Source: Lacticaseibacillus yichunensis
GTDB taxonomy: Bacteria > Bacillota > Bacilli > Lactobacillales > Lactobacillaceae
Assembly: GCF_003946405.1 (NCBI RefSeq)
Contig: NZ_RHOG01000001.1
Span: 124,001-188,000 of the forward strand
Length of the DNA: 64,000 nucleotides
Reading direction: 5' to 3'
The notes under the pieces were generated by a model that did not search any database, was not told the origin of the DNA, and worked only from the letters and a program-made list of their open reading frames with translations. Of the stretch, positions 56,492-64,000 are shown piece after piece (positions within the stretch are counted from its first letter, which is position 1; the number at the start of each line of letters is the position of its first letter). Both the position numbers and the translations under genes were made by a program.

Positions 56492-56776
56492 CTAGTTTTC
56501 GAAGATCTTGATTTCTTTTGAATCGGCAGTCAAGGTCACGATGGCCTTGCGCCGCTTGCGGGTCAGACCAACAAAGTTGCCCTGACGCTTCTTTTTGCCG
56601 CGAACGTTCGCGATGTTGACCTTGGCCACCTGGACGTCGAAGATCTCTTCAACGGCGCGGCGAACCTGAGTCTTGTCAGCGTCACGCGCAACTTCGAACG
56701 TATACTTACGATCGTCCATCTGGTTGCTCGTCTGTTCGGTCACGATCGGGCGCAAAATGATGTCGCGTGCTTCCAT
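56492..56776 (-). CDS. rplW: 50S ribosomal protein L23
   Basis: A 94-residue protein: [38 protein letters not shown]. Docking site for trigger factor and SRP. Shares a base with the end of rplD. Confidence 0.98.
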   Translation of the reverse strand: MEARDIILRPIVTEQTSNQMDDRKYTFEVARDADKTQVRRAVEEIFDVQVAKVNIANVRGKKKRQGNFVGLTRKRRKAIVTLTADSKEIKIFEN

Positions 56777-57399
56777 TATGCGAGCACCTCCTCGATCTGC
56801 TTGAGCGCGGATTGGGTCAGGATCAGTTTGTTGTAGTTCACAACATCCAATACGTTGATCCCATCTGCTGGGATGACTTTGACGTTTGCCAGGTTGCGAG
56901 CGGCAAGAACGGTGTTGTCATTGCCGGCTTCAAGAACGACCAGCGCCTTTTCATTGACGTTCAATGCGTTCAAGCTGGCTGCAAAATCCTTGGTCTTCGG
57001 TGTGTCGAAGCTGAATGCATCGACAACGACCAGTTCTTTGTCCAACACCTTCTGGGAAAGCGCCGACTTGATTGCCAAGCGACGGACCTTCTTGTTGATG
57101 CTGTAAGCGTAAGAACGTGGGGTCGGGCCAAAGACGATCCCACCGCCACGCCACTGTGGGCTACGGATGGAGCCCTGACGCGCACGGCCGGTCCCCTTTT
57201 GGCGCCACGGCTTCTTGCCGCCGCCGGAAACAGCGGAACGGTTCTTAACAGAATGCGTCCCTTGACGAAGGGAAGCGCGCTGCATCACGACTGCGTCAAA
57301 CAAAACGCTGTCGTTCGGTTCGATTGCCCAGATGGTATCGTTAAGATCAACGGTGCCGTTTTCCGAGCCATCTTGCTTGAATAAAGTAATGTTAGCCAT
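56776..57399 (-). CDS. rplD: 50S ribosomal protein L4
   Basis: A 207-residue protein with the extended loop [20 protein letters not shown] reaching into the exit tunnel. In E. coli L4 represses its own operon; a leader with hairpins exists before rpsJ here (58417-58557). Confidence 0.98.
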   Translation of the reverse strand: MANITLFKQDGSENGTVDLNDTIWAIEPNDSVLFDAVVMQRASLRQGTHSVKNRSAVSGGGKKPWRQKGTGRARQGSIRSPQWRGGGIVFGPTPRSYAYSINKKVRRLAIKSALSQKVLDKELVVVDAFSFDTPKTKDFAASLNALNVNEKALVVLEAGNDNTVLAARNLANVKVIPADGINVLDVVNYNKLILTQSALKQIEEVLA

Positions 57400-57420
57400 T
57401 GGTTATGTCCTCCCTTCGAA

Positions 57421-58053
57421 TTATTTAGCAGCCTTAACGGCACTGCGAATCGTCACGAAGGACTTATTCGCACCTGGGACATTGCCCTTGATCAAGATCA
57501 CATTGTGCTCAAGATCGGTGGAAACAACGCTCAAGTTCTGCATGGTGCGGGTATGGTTACCCATCCGCCCTGGCAGCTTCTTGCCTTTGAAGACTTTGTT
57601 GATGATCGCCCCGAGCGAACCAGGACGACGGTGGTAACGTGAGCCGTGAGCCATAGGGCCGCGGGACTGACCATCTTTTTTGATGTTTCCCTGGAAACCG
57701 TGACCTTTAGAGATCCCGGTGACATCCACGATATCGCCAGCTGCAAATTCATCAGCCTTAACTTCCGCGCCGACCTTATAATCATCAAGCGCTACATCGC
57801 GGATCTCCTTAATGAAGCGCTTAGGGGTCGTATCCGCCTTTTTGGCGTGACCGACGCTTGGCTTATTGCTAAGCACTTCACGTTTGTCGCCGTAGCCGAG
57901 CTGAACTGCTTCGTAGCCGTCACTTTCAACGGTCTTGACTTGCAGGACGATGTTCGGGGTGACGTCGATAACGGTAACTGGGACCAGTTCGCCGTTGTCT
58001 GTGAAGACTTGCGTCATGCCAATTTTCTTACCTAAGATTCCTTTACGTGCCAT
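57421..58053 (-). CDS. rplC: 50S ribosomal protein L3
   Basis: A 210-residue protein: [40 protein letters not shown], the latter reaching the peptidyl-transferase centre. Confidence 0.98.
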   Translation of the reverse strand: MARKGILGKKIGMTQVFTDNGELVPVTVIDVTPNIVLQVKTVESDGYEAVQLGYGDKREVLSNKPSVGHAKKADTTPKRFIKEIRDVALDDYKVGAEVKADEFAAGDIVDVTGISKGHGFQGNIKKDGQSRGPMAHGSRYHRRPGSLGAIINKVFKGKKLPGRMGNHTRTMQNLSVVSTDLEHNVILIKGNVPGANKSFVTIRSAVKAAK

Positions 58054-58080
58054 GGGTACACCTCCTATTTCTGTTGGATT

Positions 58081-58389
58081 TTAGAGTTTGATCTCAATAT
58101 CTACGCCGCTTGGCAAGTCGAGCTTCATCAAAGCGTCGACCGTCTTCGGTGTTGGGTTAACGATATCGATGAGTCGCTTGTGCGTACGCATCTCGAACTG
58201 TTCACGAGAATCCTTGTACTTATGCGGTGAACGCAGCACCGTGTAGATGGTACGTTCTGTCGGCAACGGGATCGGACCCGAGATCTCAGCGCCTGTGCGC
58301 TTCGCGGTGTCGACGATCTTGTCTGCTGACTGATCAAGAATCCGGTGTTCGTAAGCCTTGAGCCGGATGCGAATCTTCTGTTTTGCCAT
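58081..58389 (-). CDS. rpsJ: 30S ribosomal protein S10
   Basis: A 102-residue protein: [40 protein letters not shown]. First gene of the S10 operon; also a transcription antitermination factor (NusE). ATG 58389 has GGAGG; the frame open to 58416 is not used. Confidence 0.97.
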   Translation of the reverse strand: MAKQKIRIRLKAYEHRILDQSADKIVDTAKRTGAEISGPIPLPTERTIYTVLRSPHKYKDSREQFEMRTHKRLIDIVNPTPKTVDALMKLDLPSGVDIEIKL

Positions 58390-58416
58390 TGTGTGACCTC
58401 CTTCGTCTATTATCAT

Positions 58417-58592
58417 TTAGTAGACTAGCTCCGTGAGAATTATCCGACGCGCTGCCGTGGCAAAGCGGCCGGGCGTGTCGCAACCTCTCACATCCACGCT
58501 ACCTGGCCCAGTCTTGGGCCAAAAGTGCATAGTAACCCAGCTAGATTACACAGCACTCCTGATAGTATACAGAAAAGGTCCCGGTGATACAA
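58417..58592 (-). promoter_or_regulatory. promoter and structured leader of the S10 operon
   Basis: Minus-strand TTGTAT (58587-58592), 17-base spacer, TATACT (58564-58569), then a ~165-base leader with TGGCCCA-AGAC-TGGGCCA (58504-58521) and a longer GC-rich stem (CGACACGC/GCGCGTCG). It may carry ribosomal-protein feedback control; not matched to a known leader. Confidence 0.75.
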
Positions 58593-58718
58593 GGTTTTTC
58601 GTGTGTTCTCATGGTTTTTTTCACACGGCGCGGTTGTGGGTCGCCCCTGCCTGGCAGATCCGAGCAGGCGGCTAGATAAAATTGGCGAGTCGCGCGTGAA
58701 AATTCCAAGGCATCTGTC

Positions 58719-58747
58719 TTGACACCATTCTGCCTACCCGCTAGCAT
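58719..58747 (+). promoter_or_regulatory. sigma-A promoter of the isochorismatase-family gene
   Basis: TTGACA (58719-58724), 17-base spacer, TAGCAT (58742-58747). Confidence 0.8.
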
Positions 58748-58770
58748 GAACCTAAAAGGAGCTGATTCAG

Positions 58771-59319
58771 TTGTCTGAAGCCTTATTGATCATCGATTAC
58801 ACCAATGATTTCGTCGCCCCAACCGGCGCGCTTACGGCCGGCCCAGCTGCCCAGGCGATCGCCCCGCGCATCGTCGAGCTCGCCGAGACCTTTGCCGCAC
58901 GCGGCGACTTTGTCTTTTTGCCCACCGACTTGCATGAACCTGGCGACCCATATCATCCTGAAACTGCGCTGTTTCCGCCGCATAACGTGGCCGGCAGTTG
59001 GGGCCGCGAGTACTATGGCCCGCTTGCGCCATGGGTGGCTGCCCATGCGAACGCTGCCAACGTGCGTCCATTTGCTAAGACCCGCTATTCGAGTTTTGCC
59101 GGCACCCCACTTGATCTGTGGCTCCGGGAACGCGGCGTCGAGCAGCTCCATTTGACCGGTGTGTGCACGGATATCTGCGTGCTACACACGGCGGTGGATG
59201 CGTATGACCTGAATTACCCGCTGATCATTCACCAAGACGCAGTGGCGACGTTCAAGCCAGGCAGGCAGGACTGGGCGCTCGATCACTTTAAAACAGTCTT
59301 GAATGCCACGCTCGTATGA
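58771..59319 (+). CDS. isochorismatase-family hydrolase (nicotinamidase-like)
   Basis: A 182-residue cysteine hydrolase: Asp9 (IIDYTNDF), Lys103 (FAKTRYSSF) and Cys136 (GVCTDICVLHT) form the catalytic triad. His residues after TDLH may bind metal as in nicotinamidases (PncA), so nicotinamide salvage is possible. TTG start at 58771, ten bases from AAGGAG. Monocistronic. Confidence 0.93.
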   Translation: MSEALLIIDYTNDFVAPTGALTAGPAAQAIAPRIVELAETFAARGDFVFLPTDLHEPGDPYHPETALFPPHNVAGSWGREYYGPLAPWVAAHANAANVRPFAKTRYSSFAGTPLDLWLRERGVEQLHLTGVCTDICVLHTAVDAYDLNYPLIIHQDAVATFKPGRQDWALDHFKTVLNATLV

Positions 59320-59355
59320 ACACGGCTATTATATAGGAAGAAATGGCATCGGCGG

Positions 59356-59406
59356 CAAAAAAAGCCCGTCAGCTGCGCGAGGGGGATCGCGTGCTGCCGG
59401 GCTTTT
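59356..59406. terminator. bidirectional terminator
   Basis: AAAAAAAGCCCGTCAGC ... GCTGCCGGGCTTTT, between convergent genes. Confidence 0.9.
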
Positions 59407-59459
59407 GCGTCTCGTAAACGGATGGTAGTGACTGCGGTTAGGGAGCCACAGTCAGGGAA

Positions 59460-60401
59460 TCAGGGTTGCTGCAATTTGCGGCGGATGCCGTAAGCCGCAC
59501 CGATCAGCCCCGCATCATTGCGCAGCTTGGCGGTCTTCACGCGGCCCAGTGCCGTATCTTTGATGCGGTCAAGGCTTTCGTGGCGGGCCAAGTACTCGTT
59601 GATTGTGGCCTGAAGCTCCTTCATGAAGCGGTCATTAGCGGAGATGCCGCCACCGATCAGAATCAATTCAGGATCGAAATCGGCAAACAGGTTCAACAGC
59701 ATGATGGTGACATCCTGCTTGAACTCATTGACGATCCGTTCGGCGAGCGTATCGCCGTTCCAGGCCCGGTCCAGGATCACCCGCGCGTCGCCGATCAGCT
59801 CGGCATCCGCATTGACCTGCTGGCAGGCCAAGTTGTAACGTCGCACTAGGCCGGCCTGAACCGCCCCGCGTTGATTGATCGACTGGGCCTCAAGTGGCAA
59901 GGTCAGGTCGATGTCATGCGTGATGTTCCAGCCAAACTCGCCGGCCATGCCATGCGCGCCACGGTAGACATCCCCATTGATGATGATGCCACCACCGACG
60001 CCTGTGCCCAGGACGATGGTCAGATAATCGTCGACATTTTGGGCATTGCCCAGCCACTGCTCCGCAATGGCGGCCGCATTGGCATCATTTTCCACGGTGA
60101 CAGGAAGGCCCGTCGCGGATTCAAGGGTCGCTGCCAGCGGAAAGGCATTAAAGGCTTGAATCGCGCCACCGGTGACCATGAACCCATCACGGCGGACGAT
60201 GCCAGGCGCGGAGATGCCGATGCCGGCAATGTCGGCTTGGCCGCGAAACTGAGTGACCACTGCCACAAGTTTGTCGATCATCGCCTCGGCGTCATGCTGA
60301 TCGGTGTCGAAGGCGGCCTTGTCTGTGATGGTCCCTTCGTCATCGACGATCGCATATTTGACGGTCGTCCCGCCGATATCAAAGCTTACATATTTACTCA
60401 T
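59460..60401 (-). CDS. ROK-family sugar kinase
   Basis: A 313-residue kinase: phosphate loop DIGGTTVKYAIVDDEG, IGISAPGIV, catalytic Asp in VENDANAAAIAEQ, and adenosine motif GTGVGGGIIINGDVYRG. The HGMAGEFG segment lacks the usual Cys-rich zinc motif (CxCGxxGCxE) that follows in many ROK glucokinases, which points to BglK/NanK-type members. ATG at 60401. Last gene downstream of a carbohydrate importer, so it probably phosphorylates the released sugar. Confidence 0.9.
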   Translation of the reverse strand: MSKYVSFDIGGTTVKYAIVDDEGTITDKAAFDTDQHDAEAMIDKLVAVVTQFRGQADIAGIGISAPGIVRRDGFMVTGGAIQAFNAFPLAATLESATGLPVTVENDANAAAIAEQWLGNAQNVDDYLTIVLGTGVGGGIIINGDVYRGAHGMAGEFGWNITHDIDLTLPLEAQSINQRGAVQAGLVRRYNLACQQVNADAELIGDARVILDRAWNGDTLAERIVNEFKQDVTIMLLNLFADFDPELILIGGGISANDRFMKELQATINEYLARHESLDRIKDTALGRVKTAKLRNDAGLIGAAYGIRRKLQQP

Positions 60402-60420
60402 ACTTACCATCCATTTCTGT

Positions 60421-61026
60421 TTAATACTGCGCAAAGACACGCTCCAGCATCGCGCACTGCAGGTACCCAGTCAGCGAAAAGCCGAAGAAGACCCAGAGGA
60501 ACAGCAATTTCCACTGAAAGATCGGGACGTAGATCGTGATGATCACCGTGAGCATGAAGATCACGATCGACTCGATCACGTTTTGGAGGCTCAACGTCAA
60601 CGCATTTTTCAGCGTCTGGCCAATGCCAGCTTCATATCTCGCCGATAAGGGGAAAAGATACCCGCTCATCAGCAAGATCATGGCTAACACCAGCAGCAGC
60701 GGCACCATGACCAGGATGCTGGCCTTCACCTGCACCGCGATCCACCAGATGAGCAAAAACAATGCGGCGAGACTGGCCACCAGTAGCAACCACAGCCCGA
60801 TCGTTTTTTTCCACTCCTGGCGATACGCCTGCCAAAAAGTCGCCCACAAGCCACCGAGTTCATGACTGCGTAATTTGAACAACACGGTGTACATTGCGGT
60901 CAAACTTGCGCCGACTGTGACCAGTGGCAAGCTGCCCAATAGCACCAGCAAGTTGAGCTCGAGCAGAATCGTGCCGGTGTTGAGGATCTTATAAAGCCGG
61001 CCGTCTGTTGAAAATAGTTGTTTCAT
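60421..61026 (-). CDS. YesL-like membrane protein (DUF624)
   Basis: A 201-residue protein with about five spans; LNTGTILLELNLLVLLGSLP with VTVGASLTAMYTV is the DUF624 signature. YesL proteins accompany YtcQ/LplABC carbohydrate importers in Firmicutes; role unknown. ATG at 61026 has GGAG. Confidence 0.9.
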   Translation of the reverse strand: MKQLFSTDGRLYKILNTGTILLELNLLVLLGSLPLVTVGASLTAMYTVLFKLRSHELGGLWATFWQAYRQEWKKTIGLWLLLVASLAALFLLIWWIAVQVKASILVMVPLLLVLAMILLMSGYLFPLSARYEAGIGQTLKNALTLSLQNVIESIVIFMLTVIITIYVPIFQWKLLFLWVFFGFSLTGYLQCAMLERVFAQY

Positions 61027-61065
61027 CGGAGGCGCTCCTTTCTGGTGACTTGGCGCAGTATCAAA

Positions 61066-61096
61066 GGCCGTCTGTCACAACAAAAGGCCATGACCA
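61066..61096 (-). terminator. weak intergenic hairpin after the binding-protein gene
   Basis: Minus-strand AGGCTGTGAC, loop, GTCATGGCCT then TTTGTT. It may lower expression of the YesL-like gene and kinase relative to the binding protein. Confidence 0.5.
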
Positions 61097-61128
61097 TGTT
61101 GCCGTCACAGCCTCTTGTGTCACAAAGA

Positions 61129-62763
61129 TCAGTTTTCGCCTAACTTCTTCTGGTTCTCTTTGATCTTCTCGTTACGTGTCTTGTTGATCTGGTCGATGTT
61201 GTTGTCCTTCTGGAATTGCTTGTACTTATTCAGGACACTATCAAATTCGGCCTTATCCTTGGCACGAATCAAGGAGACCATGGTCGTGCTCCAGTTCGTC
61301 TGAATCGCGGAGTAAGCACGAGACTCTTGGGTCCCAGGATCCGGGGCAATGTTTTCGATGTCGAACTGCGGTGTCAGATACTTTTGACCCCACTTTTGCA
61401 TCTGCCAAACAGCCTGAACGTAGGAATCCTTGTTCAATGCCTTCCACTTATCATGACTCATCAGGAAGAACTCGCCAATGCGGTACTGGTTCTGCCATGC
61501 AGAGGCATCTTCAGATTGAACCTTGGCAGCCTTAGCCGTCCACTTGACTTCGCCATTGGCATCCTGGGTATAAGTTTCCCCCTTGATCCCGTAGTTCGTC
61601 AACATCTGACCGCGGTCGCTCAACAGATATTCAAGCACTTGGGTGGCCTTGGATGGGTTCTTGGTCTTGTTGGAAACATAAGTGATCGTGAAACCGGAAA
61701 TGCCGGCCTGGCTCAAAGTCCGTTCGCGGCCTTCAGTGGAGCTGATTCCTTCGATCGCTTCATAGGCTTTGTTCTTGTCCTTGGACATCCAGGTCTGCAG
61801 GTTGGTCCCGTGGTTAACGTCGGAGCCAAGCATCATGGTCGCATACTTACCAGCGTTGATCTTTTCGTTGAAGGCGTTGGAGTCATCGGTGAAGGAGTCA
61901 TCGGAGATGTTGCCATCAGCGTGGACTTCACGGAAGGCTTCGAGCCACTTCAAGTAGTCTGGATCCAGATCGCGGTCATAGAACTTACCGGCTTTGGTGA
62001 TCGGCACACCGAGCATATCCTGGACAACGTTTTCCAGTGAGCTGTTGGCCCCGGAAAAATCGTTGAAGCCAAATGGAATGAGCTTCGGGAACTTTTCCTT
62101 GATGGCTTGCATCCCCTTGACGAAACCTTCAGGAGTGGTGAAATCCTGATCGCCAATCGCTGCCAGCACGTCTTTGCGGATGACAAACGCATCACGTGGC
62201 GCGATATCGCCAGACTTGTAATCGGCTGCCGTGTTGGAATAGCTCGGGTAGCCATAAGTCTTGCCGTCGCTGAGCTTGTACCAGTTCAGGGTATCCTTTG
62301 CGGCGTACTTCATGAAGGCTGGATCGTAAGCTTTGGACAGGTCCTGCAGGGAATAGGCCCACTGGTTAGCCGTCCGTGCCACTTTTGAGTTCGGATCAAA
62401 GATCGTGATCAGATCCGGCATGCTGCCAGAAGCAAAATAGGTGTTGAGTTTGGTGTCATCCCCGGTCACGAACTTAATGTCCACGTTCAGGTCCTTTTTG
62501 ATCTGCTTGGTGACCATATCCTTGCCGAATGATTTGTTCCACCAATCCGCGTTCACGTACCAGGTCAGCTTTTGGTTCTTACGCGTGTCTTTTTTCCAGG
62601 CAGGCGTGCTTGCTGTCGGCACCTTGTATGGCGCTTTTGGCATGTTGCTGCTACCTTTTGATGAAGACGAGTTTGAAGAGCCGCCGCCACATGCTGTGAG
62701 CGCAACGGCCGCTAGAGCGACTACCCCTAATCCTGCTAGCTTCTTGTGCCAATTCAACTTCAT
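61129..62763 (-). CDS. carbohydrate-binding lipoprotein of an ABC importer (LplA/YtcQ-like)
   Basis: A 544-residue extracellular solute-binding protein: signal peptide with lipobox LTAC, then GGGSSNSSSSKG linker, then a long two-lobed binding domain. Length (~545) fits the YtcQ/LplA subfamily, which binds oligosaccharides (e.g. rhamnogalacturonan pieces). ATG at 62763 has GGGAG nine bases upstream. Ligand not determinable. Confidence 0.93.
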   Translation of the reverse strand: MKLNWHKKLAGLGVVALAAVALTACGGGSSNSSSSKGSSNMPKAPYKVPTASTPAWKKDTRKNQKLTWYVNADWWNKSFGKDMVTKQIKKDLNVDIKFVTGDDTKLNTYFASGSMPDLITIFDPNSKVARTANQWAYSLQDLSKAYDPAFMKYAAKDTLNWYKLSDGKTYGYPSYSNTAADYKSGDIAPRDAFVIRKDVLAAIGDQDFTTPEGFVKGMQAIKEKFPKLIPFGFNDFSGANSSLENVVQDMLGVPITKAGKFYDRDLDPDYLKWLEAFREVHADGNISDDSFTDDSNAFNEKINAGKYATMMLGSDVNHGTNLQTWMSKDKNKAYEAIEGISSTEGRERTLSQAGISGFTITYVSNKTKNPSKATQVLEYLLSDRGQMLTNYGIKGETYTQDANGEVKWTAKAAKVQSEDASAWQNQYRIGEFFLMSHDKWKALNKDSYVQAVWQMQKWGQKYLTPQFDIENIAPDPGTQESRAYSAIQTNWSTTMVSLIRAKDKAEFDSVLNKYKQFQKDNNIDQINKTRNEKIKENQKKLGEN

Positions 62764-62833
62764 TAAAAACATCTCCCTTAACTCCAATAATGAGTTCTCT
62801 AACGCATCTGCCACTGACATGAGCCAGCGCTTA

Positions 62834-63742
62834 TCACTCTTTGACAGCCCCTAACATTGTCCCGCTGACAAAGTAACGTTGAACGAATGGATACAAGATC
62901 AAAATAGGAACGATCGTGATCATGATTGTCGCAAGCTGCACCCCCCTTGAAGTTGTATTGATCGCGACGGCGGCTTTTAGGCCTGTGGTTGATGCCGCTT
63001 GTGATTGAACGATGAGGTTGTACAGACGCATCTGAAGTGGATACAGGCTTTCATTGGTGACATAAAGCTTTGTCGTCATGAAGTCGTTCCACTGCCACAC
63101 GCCATGGAACAAGGCGATCGTGGCAAGCGATGGTTTGGACAGTGGCAAGATGATCGAGAAGAACACGCGCCAATCAGACGCGCCGTCGATTCGAGCTGAT
63201 TCTTCCAGCGACTCTGGCACCTGGCGGAAGAAGTTCATCAAGATGACCACATCGTAATAGGAAAACAGGGCGGGAATGATGTAGACCCAGAAGCTGTCAA
63301 GCAGCCCCAAGGACTTAATCAATAAGTACGTCGGGATCATCCCACCGGAGAAGAACATCGTCACGATGCCCATGGCCGAGTAGAGCTTGCGACCTTTGAG
63401 GGACCGCTTGGACAGTGGATACGCGACGATCGCACAGAACAAGGTATGTGCAACGACGCCGACCGCCGTTTTCAAAACAGAGATGAAAAACGACTGCCAA
63501 ATACCGGAATCTTGGAAAACCGCGCGGTAATTATCAAGCGACAGGGACTTCGGCCAGAAGATGAAGTTTCCGTTGCTCAGCGCATCGGATGTCGCAAATG
63601 AGGAGATCAAGATGTTCCACATCGGAACAATGATGATCACAGTGAAGATCAAGAGAATCGTCGCGTTGATGATGTTGAAGGTGCGCGAACCATGTTTGAC
63701 GCGGCTCTGCTTTGGTGCTGCTTTTTTGCTTGTCATTTCCAT
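62834..63742 (-). CDS. carbohydrate ABC permease (LplC/YtcP-like)
   Basis: A 302-residue, six-span permease of the MalG type: EAA loop ESARIDGASDWRVFFSIILP (EAA-x3-G-x9-I-x-LP). Pairs with the next gene upstream. Twelve bases separate it from that gene. GTG/ATG start at 63742 with GGAGG. Confidence 0.94.
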   Translation of the reverse strand: MEMTSKKAAPKQSRVKHGSRTFNIINATILLIFTVIIIVPMWNILISSFATSDALSNGNFIFWPKSLSLDNYRAVFQDSGIWQSFFISVLKTAVGVVAHTLFCAIVAYPLSKRSLKGRKLYSAMGIVTMFFSGGMIPTYLLIKSLGLLDSFWVYIIPALFSYYDVVILMNFFRQVPESLEESARIDGASDWRVFFSIILPLSKPSLATIALFHGVWQWNDFMTTKLYVTNESLYPLQMRLYNLIVQSQAASTTGLKAAVAINTTSRGVQLATIMITIVPILILYPFVQRYFVSGTMLGAVKE

Positions 63743-63754
63743 GCTGCACCCTCC

Positions 63755-64000
63755 TTACAAGACCGACTGGTTGTCGTTGAGTTTCTTCGTCGCCGTGTTG
63801 GTAATGATCAACAAAATGACGGAGATGATCGACACCCCGAGGCCAACAGCTGTCGCATAGGAGAAATCCCCCTGCGTCAGCCCAACGCGATAAACATAGG
63901 AATTGATAACTTCCGCTTTTGGCTGGTTCTGCGAGTTCATCAAGACCAAGGTCTGATCCAGGTTCGAGTTGAACAGCCCGGAAACAGACAGGATCAGGTT
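63755..64000 (-). CDS. carbohydrate ABC permease (LplB-like), partial
   Basis: The frame is open to the window edge. Only the C-terminal 81 residues are visible (…NQPKAEVINSYVYRVGLTQG, GLGVSIISVILLIITNTATK), with the last membrane span typical of LplB/YtcP-type MalF-like permeases. The rest lies beyond 64000. First known gene of the importer operon. Confidence 0.9.
   Translation of the reverse strand, partial: NLILSVSGLFNSNLDQTLVLMNSQNQPKAEVINSYVYRVGLTQGDFSYATAVGLGVSIISVILLIITNTATKKLNDNQSVL

Overview
The window reads as chromosomal DNA of a GC-rich member of the Lactobacillaceae. Evidence: Firmicutes-type Shine-Dalgarno sites (GGAGG) before nearly every gene, a complete S10-spc-alpha ribosomal cluster with adk, secY and infA inside it, the zinc-ribbon form of S14, an ecfA1-ecfA2-ecfT-truA-rplM-rpsI block, and a KxYKxGKxW-type surface protein. 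The species cannot be named from sequence alone. No tRNA, rRNA, CRISPR array, prophage or intact insertion sequence was seen.

Layout. 1-9.5 kb: a truncated membrane-protein gene, CsbD-like stress protein, nitroreductase, two DUF2187-like proteins, a secreted class-A-beta-lactamase-like serine hydrolase, a five-gene GntR/ABC exporter operon and an aldo/keto reductase. 9.6-12.1 kb: a promoter-driven structured RNA on the minus strand and an unrecognised two-gene operon whose second gene carries a TAG. 12.1-19.5 kb: a fluoride-response region with two fluC/crcB genes under a fluoride riboswitch, a frameshifted ABC exporter, a Nudix gene with a TGA, a second fluoride riboswitch before an enolase broken by a TAA, and a P3A-type ATPase. 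19.7-23.1 kb: a manganese-type ABC importer behind a DtxR/MntR-like palindrome, then dps. 23.1-31.2 kb: glycosyltransferase, MacB/FtsX-type exporter with divergent TetR, short-chain dehydrogenase with divergent TetR. 31.3-36.4 kb: a small nonsense-riddled pseudogene, two-component system, repeat-bearing wall protein, Fic protein lacking the usual His.

36.5-58.6 kb, all on the minus strand: rpsI, rplM, truA, ecfT-A2-A1, then a 3.4-kb accessory insertion (palindromic repeats, GH32 fructosidase, degenerate DNA), then the ribosomal superoperon rplQ to rpsJ. 58.7-64 kb: an isochorismatase-family hydrolase, ROK kinase, YesL-like membrane protein and a carbohydrate ABC importer running off the end.

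Two things stand out. First, a family of about 121-124-bp intergenic palindromes (six full copies, two partial) whose arms differ between copies yet stay complementary within each copy, the signature of selection for, or copying through, a hairpin. Second, a fluoride-response locus with two separate fluoride riboswitches, one driving an enolase (a known fluoride target) that carries an in-frame stop. Five loci in the first half of the window (six stops or frameshifts in all) are each otherwise well preserved, indicating recent decay or base errors in the assembly.
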